Positions 55,312-64,000 of a stretch of 64,000 nt of DNA are shown piece by piece. Source of the stretch: Rhizobium sp. NXC24 (GTDB taxonomy: Bacteria; Pseudomonadota; Alphaproteobacteria; Rhizobiales; Rhizobiaceae); NCBI RefSeq assembly GCF_002944315.1, contig NZ_CP024314.1:1550001-1614000 (forward strand), given 5' to 3'. The translations under genes were made by a program, and so were the position numbers. The notes beneath the pieces were generated by a model. The model ran no database searches, was not told the origin of the DNA, and saw nothing but the letters and a program-made list of their open reading frames with translations. Numbering within the stretch: position 1 is the first letter of the stretch; each line of letters opens with the position of its first letter.

Positions 55312-56646
55312 ATGGGCAATCTTCTCATCAGCTATTACGGCGATGATTTCACCGGCTCCGCCGATGTGATGGAAGCCCTGGCTTCGAACGGCGTTCCGAC
55401 CGTGCTTTTTCTCGGCATCCCCGATGCGGCACTGCTTGAGCGTTTTAAGCAATGCCGTGCCATCGGCATTGCCGGCACAAGCCGCAGCGAAACGCCGGAA
55501 TGGATGGAAGAGCACCTTGTTCCGACATTCGAGTGGCTGAAAGGGCGCGGCGCGGCGATATGCCATTACAAGGTCTGCTCCACTTTCGATTCCAGTCCGC
55601 GCATCGGCAATATCGGCAAGGCGATCGAGATCGGCAGGGAGGTTTTTGCGCAATCCTCGGTGCCGGTCGTTGTGGGTGCGCCGCAGCTCAAGCGCTACAC
55701 GGCCTTCGGCCACCTTTTCGCGGCCTATCGGGGCAAGGTCTACCGCATCGATCGTCATCCGGTGATGAGCCGGCATCCGGTCACGCCGATGGACGAAGCC
55801 GATCTGACGCTGCATCTTGGCAAGCAGACCTCGCTTCCCGTCAGCCTCGTTGATCTCGTGACCCTGGCGGCTCCGGATGCGAACCAACAAGTCGACGAAC
55901 GCGCGGGCCAGACGGCAGGAATCATGCTGATCGACGTCGACAGCGCCGAAACGCAGGCGGCTACGGGAACGCAGCTTTGGCGGCGCGCGGCAAAGGACGG
56001 GCCTTTCGTCGCCGGGTCCTCCGGTGTCGAATACGCACTTCTCAATGCTTGGCGCCACGAAGGTCTGATTGGCGAACGCCCCGTTTTCGCCCCGCCGGGA
56101 AAGGTCGAACGCCTCGCAGTGGTTTCCGGCAGTGTCTCGCCAACGACAGAACGGCAGATACGCACGGCGATGACGGATGGTTTCGACGGCATCGACGTCG
56201 ATCCCCTGGCACTCATCGGCGAAAGTGCTGACCGGGCGATCGAAGATGCCGTCAATGCCGGCATTACCAGCCTGCAGACGGGCCGCAGCGTCATCCTGCA
56301 CACGGCGCTTGGCCCCTCGGCCGATCGCGGCAGCGCGATCGACCGTTTTCCGGGCGCCCGGCATCGGCTCGGACAGGCCCTTGGCACCATCCTGCGCCGT
56401 ATCGTCGAAAGTGAAAAGCTCGGCCGTGCGGTCATCGCCGGCGGCGACACGTCGAGCCACGCGCTCAGGGAATTGCGCGTGGAAGCGCTGACGACGCTGC
56501 TCCCCCTTCCCCAGACACCGGGATCGCCGCTCTGCGTGGCTCACGGCAGCTACGCACCAACTAACGGACTGGAGATCGCGTTGAAAGGCGGACAAGTCGG
56601 GACCGATGGGTATTTCTCTCAGATCCGCGACGGAAGGCGCGCTTAG
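55312..56646 (+). CDS. oiaK: 3-oxo-isoapionate kinase (DUF1537/four-carbon acid sugar kinase family)
   Basis: 444 residues from the ATG at 55312; a GTG at 55303 overlapping the oiaX stop is possible. N-terminal YYGDDFTGSADVMEAL substrate motif and C-terminal nucleotide-binding GGDTSSHALRELRV are hallmarks of the family. It phosphorylates 3-oxo-isoapionate, the substrate then used by OiaX. Confidence 0.88.
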   Translation: MGNLLISYYGDDFTGSADVMEALASNGVPTVLFLGIPDAALLERFKQCRAIGIAGTSRSETPEWMEEHLVPTFEWLKGRGAAICHYKVCSTFDSSPRIGNIGKAIEIGREVFAQSSVPVVVGAPQLKRYTAFGHLFAAYRGKVYRIDRHPVMSRHPVTPMDEADLTLHLGKQTSLPVSLVDLVTLAAPDANQQVDERAGQTAGIMLIDVDSAETQAATGTQLWRRAAKDGPFVAGSSGVEYALLNAWRHEGLIGERPVFAPPGKVERLAVVSGSVSPTTERQIRTAMTDGFDGIDVDPLALIGESADRAIEDAVNAGITSLQTGRSVILHTALGPSADRGSAIDRFPGARHRLGQALGTILRRIVESEKLGRAVIAGGDTSSHALRELRVEALTTLLPLPQTPGSPLCVAHGSYAPTNGLEIALKGGQVGTDGYFSQIRDGRRA

Positions 56647-56688
56647 AAAAACGTCTCTTACGCACTTCGGATAATGGCGTGATCATTG

Positions 56689-56713
56689 ACTCATTATACC
56701 ACTTGCGATACCA
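56689..56713 (+). promoter_or_regulatory. Candidate operator before apnO with tandem ATACCA repeats
   Basis: ACTCATTATACCA (56689-56701) is identical to the site before oiaX. A second ATACCA (56708-56713) lies exactly 12 bp from the first; on the other strand this reads TGGTAT twice, like the GGTATA repeats recognised by NanR. Confidence 0.6.
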
Positions 56714-56740
56714 CAATTTGAAATGGACGAGGTAGAAAAC

Positions 56741-58589
<1,849 letters not shown>

Positions 58590-58607
58590 TGGCGGACCGA
58601 GCATTGC

Positions 58608-58643
58608 GGAGGGCGTGGCAAAGCCGCGCTCTCCAGGTTTTTT
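58608..58643 (+). terminator. Partial terminator after the binding-protein gene
   Basis: GGAGGGCGTGGC (58608-58619) pairs with GCCGCGCTCTCC (58623-58634) including two G-U pairs, loop AAA, then a TTTTTT run (58638-58643). Expected to raise binding-protein expression over the membrane components. Confidence 0.65.
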
Positions 58644-58665
58644 CTTTGAGATTGAGGTGCATTGC

Positions 58666-59310
58666 ATGCTGAGGATCAGAGGCGCTGTTGTGGTCATCAT
58701 ACTGGCCGCAGCATTGCCTGGCTGTAAAATCATCAAGACGCCAACGGCCGAAGAGAAGGCGGCGCAGGCGGCAAAGAGCGCCTTCGATCCAACGGCCAAG
58801 GTCGACGCGATCTGGCAGTCGCAGGCGGTACCCGACCTTGAAAAGCGTTCCGGCGATCTCAAAACCGTGATGCAGGTTGCGGCATCGAACCCGGATGAAG
58901 CCGGCGCAGAATACGGCAACCCACGCAAGCAGAGCACCTCGCCCTGGACCTATGCCGTAAAGCTCAAGGGCAAGATCGTCGCCGCCGATACGGCGTCCCG
59001 TGCCGCAACGCTTGACGTCGATGTCGATGGCGACGGCAAGGCGGATGCGAAGGTTCAGATCGGCCCGGCAATCCGCGGCACGGCGCTGCGCGACGCGTTG
59101 GATTTCGTAGACTTCAACGAATTCAAGAACCAGATCGAATGGGCGCAATTCGGCAAAGCGTTCAATGAGAAGGTGAACACGTCCTTTCTCGCTGCTTTGC
59201 CCCGAGACGGCCTGACCGGCAAAACGATCAATGTGACTGGCGCCTTTCCGCTGCCCGCATCCGGCCAATTGCCGCTGATTACCCCTTCGGCGCTGATGTT
59301 GGAACAATGA
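58666..59310 (+). CDS. DUF2291 lipoprotein of the sugar ABC transporter
   Basis: 214 residues from the ATG at 58666. Lipobox LPGC with Cys20 as lipidated residue. DUF2291 proteins regularly sit with this class of sugar transporter; their role is unknown. Residues 117-127 contain an Asp-rich DxDxDGDGKxD loop that resembles an EF-hand Ca2+ site. Its TGA overlaps the next ATG (ATGA). Confidence 0.82.
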   Translation: MLRIRGAVVVIILAAALPGCKIIKTPTAEEKAAQAAKSAFDPTAKVDAIWQSQAVPDLEKRSGDLKTVMQVAASNPDEAGAEYGNPRKQSTSPWTYAVKLKGKIVAADTASRAATLDVDVDGDGKADAKVQIGPAIRGTALRDALDFVDFNEFKNQIEWAQFGKAFNEKVNTSFLAALPRDGLTGKTINVTGAFPLPASGQLPLITPSALMLEQ

Positions 59311-60857
59311 CCATGAGCGATACGACAGAGGAAGACATCATCCTTCGTCTCGAGGACGTGTCCAAGGTTTATTCCGGTATTGTCGCGGTCAAGCGCGCTA
59401 ACCTCGAACTGCGGCGTGGCGCGGTCAATGTGCTGGTGGGAGAAAATGGAGCCGGCAAATCGACGCTTATGAAGATCATCGCTGGCGTCGAACGTCCAAC
59501 CGCCGGCCGTATCCTCCTGGAGGGCGAAGCCGTTCATTTCGACAGTCCGGCAGATGCGCAGGCACGCGGCATCGGCATGATTTTCCAGGAGCTCAATCTC
59601 TTCGCCAACATGACTGTCGCCGAAAATATTTTTGCGACACGCGAAATCACGCGCGGCCTTTTCGGCATCGATCACAAGGCGCAGGTCGCAAAGGCCAATG
59701 AATTTCTGACGAAGCTGGATGCGGGCATCAATGCCGAGACTATGGTCGAGGATCTGCCGATCGGGCAGCAACAGCTTGTCGAAATCGCCAAGACCATTTC
59801 GCTGAATGCCCGCATTCTGATCATGGACGAGCCGACCTCGGCGCTTTCGGCGGCGGAAGTCGACATCCTTTTCAAGGTGATCGCCGAACTGAAGGCGCAG
59901 GGCGTGGCGATCGTCTATATCTCCCACCGGCTGGAAGAGCTGATGCGGATCGGCGATTACATCACCGTGCTGCGCGACGGACAGATCACCGGCCAGGCGA
60001 TGGTTCGCGATATCGACACGAAATGGATCGTCCGATCGATGATCGGATCGGATGCCAAGGACTTCGCCAAGGACAGCGGCCATGCGATCGGCAAGGAAGC
60101 CTTCCGCGCCGAGGACATCAGCCTGCCGCGACCGACCGGGGGCCTTGCTGTCGACCACGTCTCGCTCTCCGTTCGCGCCGGCGAGATTCTCGGCACCTAT
60201 GGCTTGATGGGCGCCGGCCGCAGCGAGTTTTTCGAATGCGTCATGGGCCGGCACATGCATTCGACCGGCAGGATTTTCATCAACGGCGTCGAGGTCCGAG
60301 AACGCGATACCACCCGGCGGATCCGGAAAGGCTTGGCGCTGATCCCGGAGGATCGGCAGCGCGAGGGGCTGGTGCAGGTGCTCTCGATCGCCAACAACCT
60401 GACGCTTGCGAGTCTTGGCCGCTTCGCTCGCCTCTTCCATATCAATGCCAATGCCGAGAAGAGGGCTATTCGCGACATGATCCGCGATCTCTCGATCAAG
60501 GCACCCAACCCCGATTTCGAGGTGACGTCGATGTCCGGCGGCAATCAGCAGAAGGTCGTCATCGGCAAGGCACTGATGACCGATCCCAAGGTCCTTCTGA
60601 TGGACGAGCCGAGCCGCGGCATCGATGTCGGCGCCAAGGCAGACGTCTTCCGCACCATGCGCAAGCTCGCCGGCAAGGGTCTCGCAATCCTGTTTTCAAC
60701 CTCCGACCTTGAAGAGGTCATGGCGCTTTCCGACCGCATCGCTGTCTTGAGCAACGGCCAGTTGGTTGCCGTCTTCGACAGAAGCGAGGCGACTGAAGAG
60801 GCGATCGTCGCAGCATCGGCCAAGGGACACGGACATACAAGGGAACTCGCGCCATGA
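59307..60857 (+). CDS. Sugar ABC transporter ATPase (two nucleotide-binding domains)
   Basis: 516 residues. First domain: Walker A GENGAGKST, Walker B ILIMDEPTS. Second domain has a degenerate Walker A (GLMGAGRSE) and the signature SGGNQQKVVIGKAL, as in RbsA/XylG-type proteins. It powers the transport with the permease encoded next. Start overlaps the lipoprotein gene. Confidence 0.94.
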   Translation: MTMSDTTEEDIILRLEDVSKVYSGIVAVKRANLELRRGAVNVLVGENGAGKSTLMKIIAGVERPTAGRILLEGEAVHFDSPADAQARGIGMIFQELNLFANMTVAENIFATREITRGLFGIDHKAQVAKANEFLTKLDAGINAETMVEDLPIGQQQLVEIAKTISLNARILIMDEPTSALSAAEVDILFKVIAELKAQGVAIVYISHRLEELMRIGDYITVLRDGQITGQAMVRDIDTKWIVRSMIGSDAKDFAKDSGHAIGKEAFRAEDISLPRPTGGLAVDHVSLSVRAGEILGTYGLMGAGRSEFFECVMGRHMHSTGRIFINGVEVRERDTTRRIRKGLALIPEDRQREGLVQVLSIANNLTLASLGRFARLFHINANAEKRAIRDMIRDLSIKAPNPDFEVTSMSGGNQQKVVIGKALMTDPKVLLMDEPSRGIDVGAKADVFRTMRKLAGKGLAILFSTSDLEEVMALSDRIAVLSNGQLVAVFDRSEATEEAIVAASAKGHGHTRELAP

Positions 60858-61918
60858 CCGCGGACATATCTTCTTCTTTTGCGGCCAAGCGGTCGAACGG
60901 TTCTGTACTCCTGACGCTGATGAAACTCAGGACCTTCATCGCGCTCTTTGCCGTGATCATCTTCTTCGCCGTCTTCGCGCCGAACTTCACTTCGACGGCC
61001 AACATGATCCTGATGTCGAAGCACGTTGCGCTCAATGCCTTCCTGGCGATGGGCATGACCTTCGTCATCATTACCGGCGGCATCGACCTCTCGGTCGGCT
61101 CGATCGTCGGCCTGTGCGGAATGGTCACCGGCGCGCTTATCCTCAACGGCGTCGAATTACCGATCGGATATACGGTTTACTTCAATCTTTATGAGATCGT
61201 GCTGATCACCCTTGCCGTCGGTATCGTGATCGGGCTGATCAACGGATTGCTCATCACCAAGCTCAACGTCGCGCCCTTCATCGCGACGCTGGGCACGCTC
61301 TATATCGCGCGCGGCATGGCATTGCTGTCTTCGGATGGCCAGACCTTTCCGAACCTGGTCGGCAGGCCGGAATTCGACACGACCGGCTTCGATGTCTTCG
61401 GCGCCGGAAGGCTGCTTGGCCTCCCCGTCTCCATCTGGATCCTCGTCATTCTCGCGCTGCTCGCCGCCTACGTTGCCCGCTCGACGCCCATCGGCCGGCA
61501 TATCTTTGCCGTTGGCGGCAACGAGCGCGCGGCGCGCATGTCGGGCATTCGCGTCGATCTGGTGAAGATCTTCGTCTACATGTTCTCCGGGCTATGCGCG
61601 GCCATCGTCGGCATCGTCATCTCGTCGGAACTGATGGCCGCGCATCCGGCGACCGGCGAGAGCTTCGAGCTCAACGCCATCGCCGCGGCCGTCCTTGGCG
61701 GCACCTCCATGTCCGGCGGACGTGGTACGATCGGCGGCACGATCATCGGCGCTTTCGTCATCGGCATCCTGTCAGACGGATTGGTGATGATGGGCGTTTC
61801 ATCCTTCTGGCAGATGGTCATCAAAGGGCTGGTCATCATCATCGCCGTTGTTGTCGATCAGGCGCAGCGCCGTCTCCAGCAGCGCGTGACACTCATGCAA
61901 ATGGCAAAGGCAGGTTGA
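60854..61918 (+). CDS. Sugar ABC transporter permease (RbsC/XylH type)
   Basis: 354 residues; start overlaps the ATPase stop (ATGA). About nine to ten hydrophobic segments with the branched sugar permease hallmark AMGMTFVIITGGIDLSVGS and AAAVLGGTSMSGGRGT. Homodimer channel for the imported pentose. Confidence 0.94.
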   Translation: MTADISSSFAAKRSNGSVLLTLMKLRTFIALFAVIIFFAVFAPNFTSTANMILMSKHVALNAFLAMGMTFVIITGGIDLSVGSIVGLCGMVTGALILNGVELPIGYTVYFNLYEIVLITLAVGIVIGLINGLLITKLNVAPFIATLGTLYIARGMALLSSDGQTFPNLVGRPEFDTTGFDVFGAGRLLGLPVSIWILVILALLAAYVARSTPIGRHIFAVGGNERAARMSGIRVDLVKIFVYMFSGLCAAIVGIVISSELMAAHPATGESFELNAIAAAVLGGTSMSGGRGTIGGTIIGAFVIGILSDGLVMMGVSSFWQMVIKGLVIIIAVVVDQAQRRLQQRVTLMQMAKAG

Positions 61919-61920
61919 GA

Positions 61921-62955
61921 ATGACGGAACTCAAGGGTGCGCTCATCGGCTGCGGCTTCTTCGCGGTCAATCAGATGCATGCGTGGAAGGACGTCAAAGG
62001 CGCGGAGATCGTCGCAATCTGCGATCGCGATCCAGAGCGATTGAAAATTGTCGGCGAACAGTTTGGCATCGAGCGCCGGTACAGCGATGCGGCGGCTCTC
62101 TTTACCGACGGCGGCTTCGATTTCGTCGATATCGCGACGACCGTGCAAAGCCACCGTGCCCTGGTGGAAATGGCAGCGGCCCATAAAGTCCCCGCCATCT
62201 GCCAAAAGCCGTTTGCCAAGACATTGAGCGACGCCAAAGCCGTGGTCAAGGCTTGCGCGGACGCCGCCATCCCCCTGATGGTTCACGAGAATTTCCGTTG
62301 GCAGACACCGATACAGGCGGTGCACACCGTCCTTCAATCAGGCGTGATTGGCGAGCCGTTCTGGGGCCGTTTTTCCTTCCGCTCCGGTTACGACGTCTTC
62401 TCAGGCCAACCCTACCTTGCCGAAGGCGAGCGCTTCATCATCGAGGATCTCGGCATCCACACGCTCGATATTGCGCGCTTCATCCTTGGCGACGTCGCGA
62501 CGCTCACCGCGCGCACCAAACGGGTCAATCCGAAAATCAAGGGCGAGGACGTCGCGACGATCATGCTCGACCATCAGAATGGCGCGACATCAATCGTCGA
62601 CGTGAGCTATGCGACCAAGCTTGGTGTGGAGCCCTTTCCCGAGACGCTGATCGAGATTGACGGAACGCTGGGAACGATCCGGCTCTCGCAGGGATATCGC
62701 CTCGAGGTCAATAGCCCCGAAGGCACGACAGTGTCGGATGCCTCACCGCAGCTTCTCTCCTGGGCCTCGCGCCCTTGGCACAACATCCAGGAGAGTGTCC
62801 TCGCCATCCAGCAGCACTGGACCGACCGCCTTGCCGATGGCAGCGAGACCTCCACGTCCGGTGCGGACAATCTCAAGACCTTCGCTCTTGTCGAGGCCGC
62901 CTATGAGAGTGCCGCCAACGGGTGCCCGGTCGATATCGGAGCGATGCTGCGATGA
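61921..62955 (+). CDS. apsD: D-apiose dehydrogenase (Gfo/Idh/MocA family)
   Basis: 344 residues from the ATG at 61921, 2 bp after the permease. N-terminal Rossmann fold (GALIGCGFFAVNQMHAW), the catalytic Lys in ICQKPFAK (EKP variant), and the C-terminal EDLGIHTLDIARF with the conserved Asp/His. It oxidises D-apiose to D-apionolactone with NAD+, the first step of the pathway. Overlaps the next gene by ATGA. Confidence 0.86.
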   Translation: MTELKGALIGCGFFAVNQMHAWKDVKGAEIVAICDRDPERLKIVGEQFGIERRYSDAAALFTDGGFDFVDIATTVQSHRALVEMAAAHKVPAICQKPFAKTLSDAKAVVKACADAAIPLMVHENFRWQTPIQAVHTVLQSGVIGEPFWGRFSFRSGYDVFSGQPYLAEGERFIIEDLGIHTLDIARFILGDVATLTARTKRVNPKIKGEDVATIMLDHQNGATSIVDVSYATKLGVEPFPETLIEIDGTLGTIRLSQGYRLEVNSPEGTTVSDASPQLLSWASRPWHNIQESVLAIQQHWTDRLADGSETSTSGADNLKTFALVEAAYESAANGCPVDIGAMLR

Positions 62956-64000
62956 CGGCCAATATCGATCCGTTTCAGCTCTACGGCACGCACGAGACCG
63001 AAACACCGCCGGTGCGGCTGACCGCCGGCAAGCTCGCCGTTGACTTCAAGGACGGCAATCTGCGAACCATCCGCTACGACGGCGCCGAAGTCTTGCGGGC
63101 CGTCTCCTATCTGGTTCGCGATCGCGATTGGGGCACGTATGCGCCTGTTATTGACGAGCTGCGGATCAATCAGCTCCAAGACGGCTTTTCCATCAGCTAT
63201 GTCGCGCGCTGTGCGGGGCCCGAGAATAGCTCGCTTGCAATCGGCGTTCACATAACGGCCGAGGCCGGTGAAGCGCTGATCTTCGAGGCGGAAGCGCTGA
63301 CGACCACCGGTTTTGAGACGAACCGCTGCGGCTTCTGCATCCTGCATCCGATCGTCGGCGTTGCCGGCAGGCCGGTTTCGGTCGAGCATATCGATGGCAG
63401 CCGCGAGGACACGCATCTACCCGACCTCATCGAACCCTGGCAGCCCTTCAAGGATATGCGGGCGATTACGCATGGCGTGACGTCAAACGTGACGGCGGAG
63501 TGCCGCATGGAAGGCGACACTTTCGAAATGGAGGACCAGCGCAATTGGTCCGATGCCTCCTACAAGACCTATGTTCGCCCGCTTGCCCTGCCTTGGCCCT
63601 ATCGCATCCCACCCGGTGAGTCCATGCGGCAACGGATCGTTCTCACCATAGGCGATATGCGACGTTCGCCCACCGCGTCTTCCACGCTTGCTGCGAATCC
63701 GCCCCCGGTCAAACTGAGGCTCGGAGAGAAATCCGGCACGATGCCGGCAATCGGGCTCATCATTACGCCGGACGAAGCGAAGGCAACGCTCGCGGCGCGT
63801 AATCGGCTGGCCGAAGTCGCGCCACAGGAATTATTGTTCCACTTCGACCCCGACGCCGGCCATGGCGCTGACGCCTTCAATTCCTTCGCGGCCATCGCGG
63901 CGCTTCACGCCGGCCGATCGACGTTGGAAATCGCATTGCCGTGCCGCCAGGCTCCGCTTGTCGAAGCACAACAAATATCGAGCTGGATGCAAGATGCCGG
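62952..64000 (+). CDS. apnL: D-apionate lactonase (3' end outside window)
   Basis: The first 349 residues are visible; known ApnL proteins are longer. No signal peptide. The N-terminal beta-rich part (PPVRLTAGKLAVDFKDGNLR) and a later region of alpha/beta character fit the lactonase described in D-apiose pathways, which opens D-apionolactone to D-apionate. Identity rests mainly on its place directly after apsD (ATGA overlap) and the neighbouring apnO, oiaK and oiaX. Confidence 0.82.
   Translation, partial: MTANIDPFQLYGTHETETPPVRLTAGKLAVDFKDGNLRTIRYDGAEVLRAVSYLVRDRDWGTYAPVIDELRINQLQDGFSISYVARCAGPENSSLAIGVHITAEAGEALIFEAEALTTTGFETNRCGFCILHPIVGVAGRPVSVEHIDGSREDTHLPDLIEPWQPFKDMRAITHGVTSNVTAECRMEGDTFEMEDQRNWSDASYKTYVRPLALPWPYRIPPGESMRQRIVLTIGDMRRSPTASSTLAANPPPVKLRLGEKSGTMPAIGLIITPDEAKATLAARNRLAEVAPQELLFHFDPDAGHGADAFNSFAAIAALHAGRSTLEIALPCRQAPLVEAQQISSWMQDA

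Noticed and set aside
55252..56595. 447-codon minus-strand frame
   Set aside because: Antisense to oiaK; shadow frame of a GC-rich gene.
59055..60440. 461-codon minus-strand frame
   Set aside because: Antisense shadow of the sugar transporter ATPase.

Overview
The window reads as a GC-rich chromosome or megaplasmid segment from a Rhizobiaceae member, most likely Rhizobium. The grounds are the D-apiose catabolic cluster, a sigma-EcfG-type stress regulon with DUF982 genes and a multi-Ku NHEJ system, Irr/RirA-like iron motifs, and an isocitrate lyase paired with an ScfR/RamB-type regulator. No rRNA, tRNA, CRISPR array, insertion sequence or phage gene was seen. Both ends cut genes: a DUF899 protein on the left and D-apionate lactonase on the right.

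Layout. 1-4.4 kb: DUF899 end, ScfR-type regulator divergent from aceA, two small genes and a strong 16-bp palindrome. 4.5-5.5 kb: aldo/keto reductase. 5.8-15.4 kb: the most unusual region. Three ICE-like (Irr box) palindromes precede a tight operon encoding an SbnI/SerK-like ParB-fold protein, SbnB-like dehydrogenase, type III PLP decarboxylase (SbnH/Y4yA-like), SbnA-like synthase and a MATE exporter. A FecB/FecCD/FepC importer operon with its own TGA-N9-TCA site follows. No NIS or NRPS synthetase is present, so the locus looks like a compact pathway to a 2,3-diaminopropionate- or ethylenediamine-type metallophore. 15.4-16.9 kb: a small hypothetical and a Tim44-domain membrane protein. 17-24.3 kb: one 2422-residue protein built from about 300 octapeptide repeats.

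24.5-30.8 kb: a complete phenylalanine/tyrosine degradation route (phhA, hpd, hmgA, fahA, maiA) with two Lrp/AsnC regulators. 31-38 kb: nitrate assimilation (NarK-type transporter, nirB, nirD, nasA) behind a consensus sigma-54 promoter and a leader with an intrinsic-terminator-like fold. 38-45 kb: two Ku genes and LigD, split by a LysR-controlled DoxX/DsrE/TlpA periplasmic redox operon. 45-53 kb: small stress genes (RMF-like, DUF982 x2, BON, UdgX-type glycosylase, receiver-only regulator) mixed with an esterase, a DUF3465-like protein, and an isonitrile hydratase/GlxA pair. GGAAC-N16-(C/T/G)GTT promoters precede both Ku units and five of the stress genes, pointing to one general-stress regulon that couples DNA repair to other protective functions.

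53-64 kb: D-apiose utilisation. A GntR/FCD regulator is divergent from oiaX (RuBisCO-like), oiaK and apnO, followed by a sugar ABC transporter with a DUF2291 lipoprotein, apsD and apnL. Together they import apiose and convert it through apionolactone, apionate and 3-oxo-isoapionate to a phosphorylated tetrulose. An identical 13-bp sequence lies upstream of oiaX and apnO and is the likely operator. Most adjacent genes in the operons overlap or nearly touch.
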